In this document: positions 7,279 to 15,353 of the stretch, one piece after another
How the letters are laid out: the number at the start of each line of letters is the position of its first letter
How positions within the stretch are numbered: position 1 is the first letter of the stretch
From: Streptomyces luteolifulvus
GTDB lineage: Bacteria > Actinomycetota > Actinomycetes > Streptomycetales > Streptomycetaceae
Direction: 5' to 3'
Length of the DNA stretch: 64,000 nucleotides
NCBI RefSeq assembly: GCF_008806595.1
Contig: NZ_VZRB01000021.1
Coordinates: 97,618 to 161,617, forward strand
Notes under the pieces: model-generated
What the model was told of the DNA's origin: nothing
What the model saw: only the letters and a program-made list of their open reading frames with translations
Databases searched by the model: none
Made by a program: the position numbers and the translations under genes

Positions 7279-8700
7279 CTAGCCCACCGCGCCTTCCATC
7301 TGCAGCTCGATCAGCCGGTTGAGTTCGAGGGCGTACTCCATGGGCAGCTCCTTGGCGATCGGCTCGACGAAGCCGCGCACGATCATCGCCATCGCCTCGA
7401 ACTCGCTCAGACCGCGGCTCATCAGGTAGAAGAGCTGGTCCTCGGAGACCTTGGAGACGGTGGCCTCGTGGCCCATGGACACGTCGTCCTCACGGACGTC
7501 CACGTAGGGGTAGGTGTCGGAGCGGGAGATGGTGTCGACGAGCAGCGCGTCGCACAGCACGTTCGACTTGGATCCGGCGGCGCCCTCGCCGATCTCGACG
7601 AGTCCGCGGTAGGACGTACGGCCGCCGCCGCGCGCCACGGACTTCGACACGATGTTGGAGGACGTGTTCGGCGCCATGTGGACCATCTTGGAACCGGCGT
7701 CCTGGTGCTGGCCCTCGCCGGCGAAGGCGATGGACAGGGTCTCGCCCTTGGCGTGCTCGCCCATCAGGTAGACGGCCGGGTACTTCATGGTGACCTTGGA
7801 GCCGATGTTGCCGTCGATCCACTCCATGGTCGCGCCCTCGTACGCCACAGCACGCTTGGTGACCAGGTTGTAGACGTTGTTCGACCAGTTCTGGATGGTC
7901 GTGTAACGGCAGCGGGCGTTCTTCTTGACGATGATCTCGACGACCGCGGAGTGCAGCGAGTCCGACTTGTAGATCGGCGCCGTGCAGCCCTCGACGTAGT
8001 GCACATAGGCACCCTCGTCGACGATGATCAGGGTCCGCTCGAACTGGCCCATGTTCTCCGTGTTGATACGGAAGTAGGCCTGGAGCGGGATCTCCACGTG
8101 GACGCCCGGCGGCACGTAGATGAAGGAGCCGCCCGACCACACGGCGGTGTTCAGCGAGGCGAACTTGTTGTCTCCGACCGGGATGACGGTCCCGAAGTAC
8201 TCCTTGAAGAGCTCCGGGTGCTCCTTCAGCGCGGTGTCGGTGTCCAGGAAGATGACGCCCTGCTCCTCCAGGTCCTCGCGGATCTGGTGGTAGACGACCT
8301 CCGACTCGTACTGGGCGGCGACACCCGCGACGAGGCGCTGCTTCTCCGCCTCCGGGATGCCGAGCTTGTCGTAGGTGTTCTTGATGTCCTCGGGCAGGTC
8401 CTCCCAGGACGCCGCCTGCTTCTCCGTGGAGCGTACGAAGTACTTGATGTTGTCGAAGTCGATGCCAGACAGGTCCGAGCCCCAGTTCGGCAGGGGCTTC
8501 TTGTCGAACAGGCGCAGGCCCTTGAGGCGGAGCTTGGTCATCCACTCCGGCTCGCTCTTCTTCGCGGAGATGTCGCGGACGACGTCCTCGTTCAGACCGC
8601 GCTTGGCAGAGGCACCGGCCTCGTCGGAGTCGGCCCAGCCGTATTCGTACTTGCCCAGACCCTCGAGTTCGGGGTGGGCAGTCTCCGTGGGGAGAGTCAT
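7279..8700 (-). CDS. sufB: Fe-S cluster assembly scaffold SufB
   Basis: 473 residues, the usual length for SufB. It is the core subunit on which the nascent cluster forms in the SufBC2D complex. Recognisable blocks include FYPVGDNKFASLNTAVWSGG-like PVGDNKFASLNTAVWSGGSF, YVEGCTAPIYKSDSLHSAVV with the conserved cysteine, and the terminal FVEPIAKELPMEYALELNRL. Its ATG at 8700 overlaps the sufR stop by four bases. A 58-bp gap separates it from sufD. Confidence 0.97.
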   Translation of the reverse strand: MTLPTETAHPELEGLGKYEYGWADSDEAGASAKRGLNEDVVRDISAKKSEPEWMTKLRLKGLRLFDKKPLPNWGSDLSGIDFDNIKYFVRSTEKQAASWEDLPEDIKNTYDKLGIPEAEKQRLVAGVAAQYESEVVYHQIREDLEEQGVIFLDTDTALKEHPELFKEYFGTVIPVGDNKFASLNTAVWSGGSFIYVPPGVHVEIPLQAYFRINTENMGQFERTLIIVDEGAYVHYVEGCTAPIYKSDSLHSAVVEIIVKKNARCRYTTIQNWSNNVYNLVTKRAVAYEGATMEWIDGNIGSKVTMKYPAVYLMGEHAKGETLSIAFAGEGQHQDAGSKMVHMAPNTSSNIVSKSVARGGGRTSYRGLVEIGEGAAGSKSNVLCDALLVDTISRSDTYPYVDVREDDVSMGHEATVSKVSEDQLFYLMSRGLSEFEAMAMIVRGFVEPIAKELPMEYALELNRLIELQMEGAVG

Positions 8701-9440
8701 GCGGGGTTCCTCCCGGCCGTGCTTGCAGATGCGTCAGTGGAATTCTTGGGGATGAACGTCGTGCAGACGCCGTCGCCATGGGCGATGGTCGCCAGTCGCT
8801 GGACGTGCGTTCCGAGCAGCTCGGCGAAGATCTCCGTCTCCGCCTCGCAGAGCTGGGGGAACTGCTCCGCGACATGGGCGACCGGGCAGTGGTGCTGGCA
8901 GAGCTGCTCGCCGACCGGTGCGCTGCGCGCCGTAGCAGCGTACCCGTCGACGCTCAGGGCCTTGGCCAGGGCTTCGGCGCGTTTGTCGGGGGTGGCGCTC
9001 TCGATCGCCTTGCGGTACACGCTCGCCTGTGCGGCGATCCGGGCGCGGGCGAAGGCGGCGACCGCCTCCTGGCCGCCCTCCTGGTCGGCGATCCAGCGCA
9101 GCGCGTCCTTGGCGAGCTGGTCGTAGGACTGGTCGAAGGCGTCGCGGCCGCAGTCGGTGAGCGCGAAGACCTTGGCGGGACGTCCGCGCGTCCGCGCGCC
9201 GTAGACCCGCTGCTCGCGTCCCTCCACGACGTCGTCGGCGGCGAGCGCGTCCAGGTGACGCCGTACGGCCGCCTGGGTCAGGCCCAGCCGCCCGGCGAGC
9301 TCTGCGACGGTCGACGGCCCGTGGTCCAGGATGGACCGCGCGACCCGGTTGCGGGTGGACCGGTCCGAGCGCAACCCAGCCGCGAACTCCTCGTGAGGGG
9401 GCCCCGTGGGGGTCTCCCGAGCCTCGCCGACGTTTTTCAC
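8697..9440 (-). CDS. sufR: Fe-S cluster-sensing repressor SufR
   Basis: 247 residues from GTG 9440. A winged helix-turn-helix of the ArsR/DeoR type occupies about residues 33-95 (STVAELAGRLGLTQAAVRRH then RGRPAKVFALT). The C-terminal part carries Cys181, Cys185 and Cys198 in CQHHCPVAHV plus QLC, and Cys226. The spaced cysteines are the ligands expected for the [4Fe-4S] cluster known from cyanobacterial and Streptomyces SufR. It leads the operon and has a CAAC-N6-GTTG operator on its own start codon, so autorepression of the whole operon is strongly indicated. An in-frame TTG further upstream (9476) lacks support. Confidence 0.94.
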   Translation of the reverse strand: MKNVGEARETPTGPPHEEFAAGLRSDRSTRNRVARSILDHGPSTVAELAGRLGLTQAAVRRHLDALAADDVVEGREQRVYGARTRGRPAKVFALTDCGRDAFDQSYDQLAKDALRWIADQEGGQEAVAAFARARIAAQASVYRKAIESATPDKRAEALAKALSVDGYAATARSAPVGEQLCQHHCPVAHVAEQFPQLCEAETEIFAELLGTHVQRLATIAHGDGVCTTFIPKNSTDASASTAGRNPA

Positions 9441-9476
9441 AACGCCATTGTTGCGTAATTCCTCGGAGCCAGGCAA
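9440..9476 (-). promoter_or_regulatory. suf operon promoter with SufR operator on the start codon
   Basis: CAAC-gccatt-GTTG (9440-9453) is an exact match to the CAAC-N6-GTTG site known for cyanobacterial SufR. On the minus strand TTGCCT (9471-9476) and AACAAT (9447-9452) with an 18-bp spacer form a plausible sigma-70-type promoter. The predicted start falls on or next to the GTG at 9440, making the mRNA leaderless and placing the operator over the -10 box and start point. Confidence 0.75.
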
Positions 9477-9507
9477 GCCACGCCCGTCCCACCGGGCGGT
9501 GCGCTAC

Positions 9508-9526
9508 ATCACTTAGGCATACCTAA
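9508..9526. promoter_or_regulatory. Candidate iron box (DmdR/IdeR-type)
   Basis: TTAGGCATACCTAA (9513-9526) is a 14-bp inverted repeat, TTAGG-N4-CCTAA. It coincides with the last 14 positions of the 19-bp IdeR/DmdR1 consensus, which contains TTAGG-N4-CCTAA as its second and third units; the first unit is not conserved here. It lies in the divergent region between sufR and the ABC transporter genes. Confidence 0.5.
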
Positions 9527-9545
9527 TCTGACCTGCAAGAACGAT

Positions 9546-9562
9546 CTTTGATCGATCAAAAG
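9546..9562. promoter_or_regulatory. Palindrome TTTGATCGATCAAA
   Basis: A perfect 14-bp palindrome (9547-9560), flanked by C and AG, midway between sufR and the exporter ATPase gene. It is AT-rich for its surroundings and looks like an operator. No regulator can be assigned. Confidence 0.45.
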
Positions 9563-9646
9563 GGCTGGCCGGCCGCCCGGCCCGTAAGGAGGAGATCCTG
9601 TACCCGCCCGTCCGGGACACGAACGGCGTACCTAGACTCTGGAGCC

Positions 9647-10570
9647 ATGCGAAGTGAGCCCGTGGTCCAGGTACAGGCCCTGGTGAAGCGGTACGGCACG
9701 AAGACCGCGGTGGACGGCCTCGACCTGGTGGCGACGGCGGGTGTGACCGCCGTACTCGGTCCCAACGGAGCGGGCAAGACGACCACGGTCGAGACCTGCG
9801 AGGGGTACCGGAGGCCGGACTCCGGCACGGTGCGCGTCCTGGGCCTCGACCCGGTCACCGAGTCCGCCGCGCTGCGCCCCCGGATCGGCGTGATGCTGCA
9901 GTCCGGCGGTGTCTACTCCGGCGCGCGGGCCGACGAGATGCTGCGCCATGTCGCCGCCCTGCACGCACACCCGCTCGACGTGGACGCGCTCATCGAGCGG
10001 CTGGGGCTGGGCAGCTGCGGCCGGACGTCGTACCGCCGGCTGTCGGGCGGCCAGCAGCAGCGACTCGCCCTCGCGATGGCCGTGGTGGGCCGCCCGGAGC
10101 TGGTGTTCCTGGACGAGCCGACCGCCGGCCTCGACCCGCAGGCCCGCCGCGCCACCTGGGACCTCGTGCACGATCTGCGCAGGGACGGCGTCTCCGTGAT
10201 CCTCACCACCCATCACATGGACGAGGCCGAACAGCTCGCCGACGATGTCGCGATCATCGACGGCGGCCGGGTCATCGCCCAGGGCAGCCCCGAGCAGCTG
10301 TGCCGCGGCGGCGCCGAGAACACGCTCCGCTTCACCGGCCGGCCGGGACTGGACGTCGGGTCCCTGCTCAAGGCGCTCCCCGCGGACTGCACGGCCGCCG
10401 AGCTGACGCCGGGCTCGTACCGCATCGTCGGCAAGGTGGACCCGCAACTGCTCGCCACGGTCACCTCGTGGTGCGCCCAGCACGGGGTGATGCCGGAGCG
10501 GATCTCGGTCGAACGGCACACCCTGGAGGACGTGTTTTTGGAGCTCACCGGCAAGGAGCTGCGTTCGTGA
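9647..10570 (+). CDS. ABC-2 type exporter, ATP-binding subunit
   Basis: 307 residues. Walker A GPNGAGKT is at residues 38-45, signature LSGGQQQRL near 143, Walker B LVFLDEPTAGLD and switch TTHHMDEAE follow, then a C-terminal extension typical of DrrA/CcmA-like exporters. I chose ATG 9647 because TAGACT (9633-9638) lies eight bases before it, a typical leaderless arrangement, and nothing upstream aligns with the family. It is coupled to the permease gene by a GTGA overlap. This exporter pair next to suf and ctaA is conserved in Mycobacterium (Rv1457c-Rv1458c region); the substrate is unknown. Confidence 0.9.
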   Translation: MRSEPVVQVQALVKRYGTKTAVDGLDLVATAGVTAVLGPNGAGKTTTVETCEGYRRPDSGTVRVLGLDPVTESAALRPRIGVMLQSGGVYSGARADEMLRHVAALHAHPLDVDALIERLGLGSCGRTSYRRLSGGQQQRLALAMAVVGRPELVFLDEPTAGLDPQARRATWDLVHDLRRDGVSVILTTHHMDEAEQLADDVAIIDGGRVIAQGSPEQLCRGGAENTLRFTGRPGLDVGSLLKALPADCTAAELTPGSYRIVGKVDPQLLATVTSWCAQHGVMPERISVERHTLEDVFLELTGKELRS

Positions 10571-11343
10571 CCACCGTCGGTACGGGTACGTACGCGCCGA
10601 AGCCCGGCGCCGCGCCCCTCCCCCGCATGATCGCGGCGCAGGCCGTGCTCGAGACGAAGATGCTGCTGCGCAACGGCGAGCAGCTGCTGCTGACGGTGGT
10701 GATCCCCACCCTGCTGCTGGTGCTGTTCAGCACGGTGGACATCGTCGACACCGGGGCGGGCGAGGCCGTGGACTTCCTCGCTCCCGGCATCCTCGCGCTC
10801 GCCGTGATGTCCACGGCGTTCACGGGACAGGCCATCGCGACCGGCTTCGAGCGGCGCTACGGCGTCCTGAAGCGGCTCGCCTCCTCCCCGCTCCCCCGCT
10901 GGGGGCTGATGGCCGCGAAGACGGTGTCGGTGCTGGTCACGGAGATCCTCCAGGTGATCCTGCTGACGGTGATCGCCTTCGCGCTGGGCTGGTCGCCGCA
11001 GGGCAACCCCTTCGCCGTACTGCTCCTGCTGATCCTCGGCACGGCCGCGTTCTCGGGCCTCGGCCTGCTGATGGCGGGCACGCTGAAGGCGGAGGCGACA
11101 CTGGCCGCCGCGAACCTGGTCTTCCTGCTGCTCCTGGTCGGCGGCGGGGTCATCGTCCCGCTGGACAAGTTCCCCTCCGGCGCCGAGGACGTCCTCGGTC
11201 TCCTGCCGATCTCCGCCCTCTCGGACGGCCTCAGGGACGTGCTCCAGCACGGCGCCGGGATGCCGTGGGGCGACCTGGGGATTCTGGCGGTGTGGGCGGT
11301 CGTCGGCCTGGCTGCCGCGGGGCGGTTCTTCCGCTGGGAGTAG
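10567..11343 (+). CDS. ABC-2 type exporter, permease subunit
   Basis: 258 residues from the GTG at 10567, which overlaps the ATPase stop. Six hydrophobic segments can be picked out, including LLLTVVIPTLLLVLFSTVDI, ILALAVMSTAFTGQAIATGF, LVFLLLLVGGGVIVPLDKF and the last, LGILAVWAVVGLAAAGRFF. The segment ERRYGVLKRLASSPLPRWGL is the cytoplasmic loop characteristic of ABC-2 membrane proteins. It forms the transmembrane channel for the ATPase encoded just upstream. Proximity to heme A synthase makes a role connected with respiratory-complex assembly conceivable but unproven. Confidence 0.9.
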   Translation: MTTVGTGTYAPKPGAAPLPRMIAAQAVLETKMLLRNGEQLLLTVVIPTLLLVLFSTVDIVDTGAGEAVDFLAPGILALAVMSTAFTGQAIATGFERRYGVLKRLASSPLPRWGLMAAKTVSVLVTEILQVILLTVIAFALGWSPQGNPFAVLLLLILGTAAFSGLGLLMAGTLKAEATLAAANLVFLLLLVGGGVIVPLDKFPSGAEDVLGLLPISALSDGLRDVLQHGAGMPWGDLGILAVWAVVGLAAAGRFFRWE

Positions 11344-11360
11344 GCCGGCTGCGGACCCTC

Positions 11361-11399
11361 GTGAAAGCGTGCACAAGCGGCGGCCTACGATGGTCCGCG
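11361..11399 (+). promoter_or_regulatory. Leaderless promoter of ctaA
   Basis: TGAAAG (11362-11367), an 18-bp spacer, and TACGAT (11386-11391) precede the GTG at 11399 by seven bases. No Shine-Dalgarno sequence is present before that GTG, consistent with a transcript beginning at the start codon. Confidence 0.5.
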
Positions 11400-12400
11400 T
11401 GCCAAACGTGACCCGCGCCGACGCCGTAGCCGCCGTGCGCAACCCGCTCGCCTTCATCGCCGCACGCTGGACCCCGGATCCCCGGACGGTGCGGCGGGCG
11501 GCCCTCGCCGCGCTCGTCATGTCGGTGATCATCGTGGTCACCGGCGGTGCCGTACGGCTCACCGGTTCCGGCCTCGGCTGCCCGACCTGGCCCAAGTGCA
11601 CCGAGGACTCGCTCACCGCGACCAGCACGATGGGGTTCCACGGCGCCATCGAGTTCGGCAACCGCATGCTGACGTACGTGCTGTGCGGCGCGGTCGGCTG
11701 GGCGATCATCGCCGCGCGCTCCGAGAAGCCGTACCGGCGCGGCCTGACCCGGCTCGGCTGGGCGCAGTTCTGGGTCGTGATGGGCAACGCGGTCCTAGGC
11801 GGGATCGTCGTGCTCGTGGGCCTGAACCCGTACACGGTCGCGGCGCACTTCCTGCTCTCGACGGCACTGATCGCGGTCGCCACGGTGATGTGGCAGCGCA
11901 CCCGCGAGGGCGACGGTGCGCCCCGCCCGCTGGTCGGCCCGTCCGTGCGGCAGCTGGTGTGGTTCGCGGTCGTGGCCTCCGTGCTGCTGGTCGCGGTCGG
12001 CACGGTGGTGACCGGTGCGGGCCCGCACGCCGGCGACTCCAGCAAGGTCGAGCGGATGCCCGTCGACTGGGAAACGGTGACCAAGCTGCACGCCGTGCTC
12101 GCCTGGATCGTGGTGACGCTCACCTTCGCCCTGTGGTTCGTCCTCAAGGCGGTCGACGCCCCGAAGGGCCCGCTGGACCGCACCCGGGATCTCTTCCTGG
12201 TACTGCTCGCCCAGGGCGTGATCGGCTACGTTCAGTACTTCACGAACCTCCCCGAGGTCCTGGTCGGCCTGCACATGCTCGGCTCGTGCCTGGTGTGGAT
12301 CGCCGTACTGCGCGTCCAGCTGGCGCTGCGCGAGCGCCCGAAGACGGCGATCGACCTGCCGGGCCCCGCGTCGGAGGCGGCGATCGGCACGCGCGCGTAG
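11399..12400 (+). CDS. ctaA: Heme A synthase (COX15/CtaA family)
   Basis: 333 residues with eight predicted membrane helices in two four-helix halves. It oxidises the heme O methyl group to a formyl to make heme A for cytochrome aa3. The first extracytoplasmic loop has the CPTWPKC cysteine pair after GGAVRLTGSGLG, typical of bacterial CtaA. The heme-ligand histidines are in MGFHGAIEF, AAHFLLS, KLHAVLA and GLHMLGS. The GTG at 11399 was chosen over an ATG three codons earlier because of the promoter spacing. CtaB, which supplies heme O, is encoded nearby at 14045. Confidence 0.93.
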   Translation: MPNVTRADAVAAVRNPLAFIAARWTPDPRTVRRAALAALVMSVIIVVTGGAVRLTGSGLGCPTWPKCTEDSLTATSTMGFHGAIEFGNRMLTYVLCGAVGWAIIAARSEKPYRRGLTRLGWAQFWVVMGNAVLGGIVVLVGLNPYTVAAHFLLSTALIAVATVMWQRTREGDGAPRPLVGPSVRQLVWFAVVASVLLVAVGTVVTGAGPHAGDSSKVERMPVDWETVTKLHAVLAWIVVTLTFALWFVLKAVDAPKGPLDRTRDLFLVLLAQGVIGYVQYFTNLPEVLVGLHMLGSCLVWIAVLRVQLALRERPKTAIDLPGPASEAAIGTRA

Positions 12401-12424
12401 GTCCGGCCGCACAGCTCATCGGGA

Positions 12425-12443
12425 GGCCGGCGGGCGCCCGGCC
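12425..12443. terminator. Hairpin between convergent ctaA and amidohydrolase genes
   Basis: GGCCGG (12425-12430) and CCGGCC (12438-12443) with a 7-base loop that can also pair internally, in a 64-bp convergent gap. It is the only terminator-like element there. Confidence 0.5.
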
Positions 12444-12464
12444 GGGGATGTGACACAGGCTTTC

Positions 12465-13571
12465 TCAGGCCAGGCCGTACACCCGCCGTGCGTTCTCCGC
12501 CGCGACCAGCCCCGCCACCCGCTGTGCGTCCGCCGGCGACCATGCCCCCTCGTCGACCCAGGCGCCGAGCACCCGCTCCAGTGCCTCCCGGAACAGCCGT
12601 GCTCCCACCACATGGAGTTCGGGCAGGCCGTGCGCCCCGCTGGAGAAGAGGATCTTGCCGAAGGGGGCCAGTTCCAGGATCTCCGCGAGGATGGTCGCCG
12701 CCCGGGCGCCGGTGCGGGCCAGGGCGGCGCCGGAGTCGGCGTAGACGTGCGGGAAGACGCCCGCGAGGTGCGCGGCGTGACGGTGATAGGGGTAGCTGTG
12801 CAGCAGCACCAGATCCGTGCCGAGGCCGGCCGTCGCGCGGACGAAGTCCGTCAGCAGGGCCGGGTCGGTGCGGTCGATGCGCGGTCCCGGTCCGCCGAGC
12901 CCCGCGTGCAGTTGGAGGGGCAGCCCCGAGGCCACCGCGATCCACAGCAGATGTCTGAGCAGCACCGGATCGCTGAGCTCCCCGCCGACCCGGCGTCCGG
13001 CCAGCCAGCGGGAGGCCGCGCCCCGTACCTCGCCCGGCCCGGGCGGCTCGGGCGCGAGCGCGAGGCCGTGCCGCATGCCCGCCACGGAGGTGAAGGCCAC
13101 CGCACTCGCGGCGGCCCCGTGCACCGACTCGGCCAGATTGGCGAGGAAGGACTCGACGGTGCCGGAGGTGTCGGCGACCTGTTCCGCGAGGAGCTCCAGG
13201 CGCACGATCTCGCGGGCCTCGGCGACCGAGGCGGAGGCCATCTCGGCGGGGCCGGTCAGGTCGCCGGGCAGCCCCGTGTCGACCAGATACGTCGTGATAC
13301 CGCTGCCGCGCAGCAGCCTGCGGCCCGTTTCCAGTACGCCGAGTTCACGACGCCGGGCGAGATAGCGGGCAGGCGGACAGTGCGGTTCGAGGCCCAGCAG
13401 CGGGGGGCACCAGCGGCGTACGGCGAATCCGGTCTGGGTGTCGAACAGCGTCGTGCCGGGGGCGGGCGGGCCCTCGGTGCGGGCCAGCTGGGCCTCGAAG
13501 GTGCCGAGGCCCAGTTCTGTTCTCAGTACGCCGTGGCAGTACTGGTCCACGAGGGACGGGGTTTCGATCAT
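12465..13571 (-). CDS. Amidohydrolase-family protein (amidohydrolase 2 type)
   Basis: 368 residues resembling the amidohydrolase_2/uronate-isomerase-like group. The segments PLQLHAGLGGPGPRIDRTDP, LVLLHSYPYHRHAAHLAGVF and FPHVYADSG, then FGKILFSSGAHGLPEL near residue 305, follow strands 5-8 of a TIM barrel with metal-ligand histidines. The substrate cannot be told; relatives are often linked to glutamine-synthetase-like genes, but none is present here. The ATG at 13571 has GGGGGAG five bases upstream. Confidence 0.75.
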   Translation of the reverse strand: MIETPSLVDQYCHGVLRTELGLGTFEAQLARTEGPPAPGTTLFDTQTGFAVRRWCPPLLGLEPHCPPARYLARRRELGVLETGRRLLRGSGITTYLVDTGLPGDLTGPAEMASASVAEAREIVRLELLAEQVADTSGTVESFLANLAESVHGAAASAVAFTSVAGMRHGLALAPEPPGPGEVRGAASRWLAGRRVGGELSDPVLLRHLLWIAVASGLPLQLHAGLGGPGPRIDRTDPALLTDFVRATAGLGTDLVLLHSYPYHRHAAHLAGVFPHVYADSGAALARTGARAATILAEILELAPFGKILFSSGAHGLPELHVVGARLFREALERVLGAWVDEGAWSPADAQRVAGLVAAENARRVYGLA

Positions 13572-13648
13572 CCGGGCTCCCCCGTGGGGTGACTACGTCG
13601 TTCCTACGGGGGGCTAACGGGTGAACGGGCTGTGAGGTCGCGGGCTGT

Positions 13649-13981
13649 TCAGGCGTTGGCCGGGCCGCCGACCTGGATGCCTGCCATGCGGGTCCATTCG
13701 TACGGGCCCGTCTTCACCTTCGCCGCGAACTCGCCGTCGAAGGTGTCGTGGGTGGGGATGCCCGACTTCTTCACCGCCTGCTCGGCGATGTCGTACGAAG
13801 GGGCCACCAGGTCGCCCCACGCGCCGTCCTCGCCCACGAGGACGATGCGGGCGCCGCGGTCTCCGATGTACGCGACCTGGCCCTCGGCTCCTCCGTGGGC
13901 CTTGGAGAAGGTGCTGATCTGCTTGGCGAGGCGGGTCGCCCTGCGCTCGGCCTTCGCGTCAACCTGCTGCGTGTCTGCCAT
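13649..13981 (-). CDS. Conserved actinobacterial protein of unknown function
   Basis: 110 residues, soluble, no signal peptide. An N-terminal basic helix (VDAKAERRATRLAKQISTF) is followed by AYIGDRGARIVLVGEDGAWG and a C-terminal KTGPYEWTRMAGIQVGG. I recognise it as conserved next to ctaB in Streptomyces but know no function. The ATG at 13981 is clear and codon use is typical. It may share a transcript with the amidohydrolase, 77 bp downstream. Confidence 0.75.
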   Translation of the reverse strand: MADTQQVDAKAERRATRLAKQISTFSKAHGGAEGQVAYIGDRGARIVLVGEDGAWGDLVAPSYDIAEQAVKKSGIPTHDTFDGEFAAKVKTGPYEWTRMAGIQVGGPANA

Positions 13982-14044
13982 GCCCAGGATGCTACCGACG
14001 GGTAGATCAAACGGCGAGGTCCGGGTGCGTGGCTTTGACCACGC

Positions 14045-14998
14045 CTACCGCAGGAACGGGTCCACGGCCACGGCCACGAAGAGGATCGAGACATAGGTGA
14101 TGGACCAGTGGAACAGGCGCATCTCCTTGAGCTTGGCGCCCGTCACCTCGGCCTTGGCCCGGGTCTGCAGTCCGTGTGCCTCCCACAGCCAGAAGCCGCC
14201 GGCCAGCAGCGCCACCGCCGTGTAGAACCAGCCCGTGTAACCGAGCGGGGTCAGCAGCAGCGACACCGCGACCATCACCCAGCTGTAGATCACGATCTGC
14301 CGCGCGACGACCTTGTTGGTGGCGACGACCGGAAGCATGGGCACACCCACGCGCGCGTAGTCGTCCCGGACCTTCATCGACAGCGGCCAGTAGTGCGGCG
14401 GCGTCCAGAAGAACATGACGAGGAACAGGATGACCGGCGCCCACGACATGGAGTTCGTGACGGACGACCAGCCGATGAGCACCGGGAGACAGCCCGCGAT
14501 ACCGCCCCAGACGATGTTCTGGGACGTACGGCGCTTGAGGATCATCGTGTACACGACGACGTAGAACAGCAGGGCGCCGAGCGACAGCCAGGCGGACAGC
14601 CAGTTGACGGCGAGACCGAACAGCAGCGTGGAGACGACGGCCAGGGAGATGCCGAAGACCAGGCACTCGCGCGGGCTGACCATGCCGGTGACCAGCGGGC
14701 GCTGCGCCGTGCGGTCCATCAGGGCGTCGATGTCACGGTCGATGTACATGTTGAGCGCGTTGGCGCCGCCCGCGGAGAGGTAGCCGCCGATGCAGGTGAG
14801 CAGCACCAGCTCCAGGTCCGGCACGCCCTGCTGGGCGAGGAACATCACCGGGACCGTGGTGATCAGCAGCAGCTCGATGATCCGTGGCTTGGTCAGCGCC
14901 ACGAACGCCTTGACACGGGCCCCGAACGGCCGGTGAGTCGGGCTCTGGCTCGTCCCGATAATCCCCGCTGGACGGGATTCAACGGCCGTCACGCACAC
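14045..14998 (-). CDS. ctaB: Protoheme IX farnesyltransferase (heme O synthase)
   Basis: UbiA-family membrane prenyltransferase that attaches a farnesyl group to heme B, feeding CtaA. Of the two Asp-rich motifs, NMYIDRDIDALMDRT is clear; the second region is KVRDDYARVGVPMLPVV. Nine hydrophobic segments are visible. Start choice is uncertain: GTG 14998 (MCVTAVESRPAG, 317 residues) matches the Streptomyces protein as I remember it, while ATG 15013 and GTG 14992 are in the same frame. It is divergent from tkt across about 350 bp. Confidence 0.92.
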   Translation of the reverse strand: MCVTAVESRPAGIIGTSQSPTHRPFGARVKAFVALTKPRIIELLLITTVPVMFLAQQGVPDLELVLLTCIGGYLSAGGANALNMYIDRDIDALMDRTAQRPLVTGMVSPRECLVFGISLAVVSTLLFGLAVNWLSAWLSLGALLFYVVVYTMILKRRTSQNIVWGGIAGCLPVLIGWSSVTNSMSWAPVILFLVMFFWTPPHYWPLSMKVRDDYARVGVPMLPVVATNKVVARQIVIYSWVMVAVSLLLTPLGYTGWFYTAVALLAGGFWLWEAHGLQTRAKAEVTGAKLKEMRLFHWSITYVSILFVAVAVDPFLR

Positions 14999-15013
14999 CC
15001 CTGACAGAGACAT

Positions 15014-15353
15014 CCCAGCAAGCCCGCCCGTGTGAGGTCCGGGTAAAGGCTCGCGCGTACCACGCCACTCTAGACGTTGCCCAGACCCGGACATTCGCGG
15101 GGGTCGGCTCGTGTTGGGCGGCGCCGCCGCAAGAGCCGGTGGGGACTCGATTGAGCACTCTGACGAGCGGCTCCGTATTCATGTGCCGAACACGGGACGG
15201 CCCAGTCGGGAGGCGGATCCCGGGGAGTCCCGGCAGTCTGGAAATGACTGAGAAAACGCACGTTCTTACGGGGGTAGGCTCAACATCGGCCGGGGCACCC
15301 ACTGCACCGGCATTTCGACATGTGCGACATGTGGAGAGGAGCCCTGACCCAGG
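15014..15353. other. Divergent promoter region ctaB / tkt
   Basis: No coding frame is credible here. On the plus strand TAGGCT (15275-15280) is a possible -10 for tkt, giving a leader of about 70 bases. An 8-bp direct repeat, CGACATGT-g-CGACATGT (15317-15333), sits just before the AGAGGA ribosome-binding site (15335-15340). On the minus strand TAGAGT near 15069 could serve ctaB. Confidence 0.4.

Noticed and set aside
9381..9425. A second inserted repeat in the 5' end of sufR (gagacccccacggggccccc)
   Set aside because: It is GC-rich and self-complementary like the sufD insert, but lacks the CTCCCCCACTC and GCTCGAGCGGGG parts. I cannot tell it from ordinary Pro/Thr-coding sequence.
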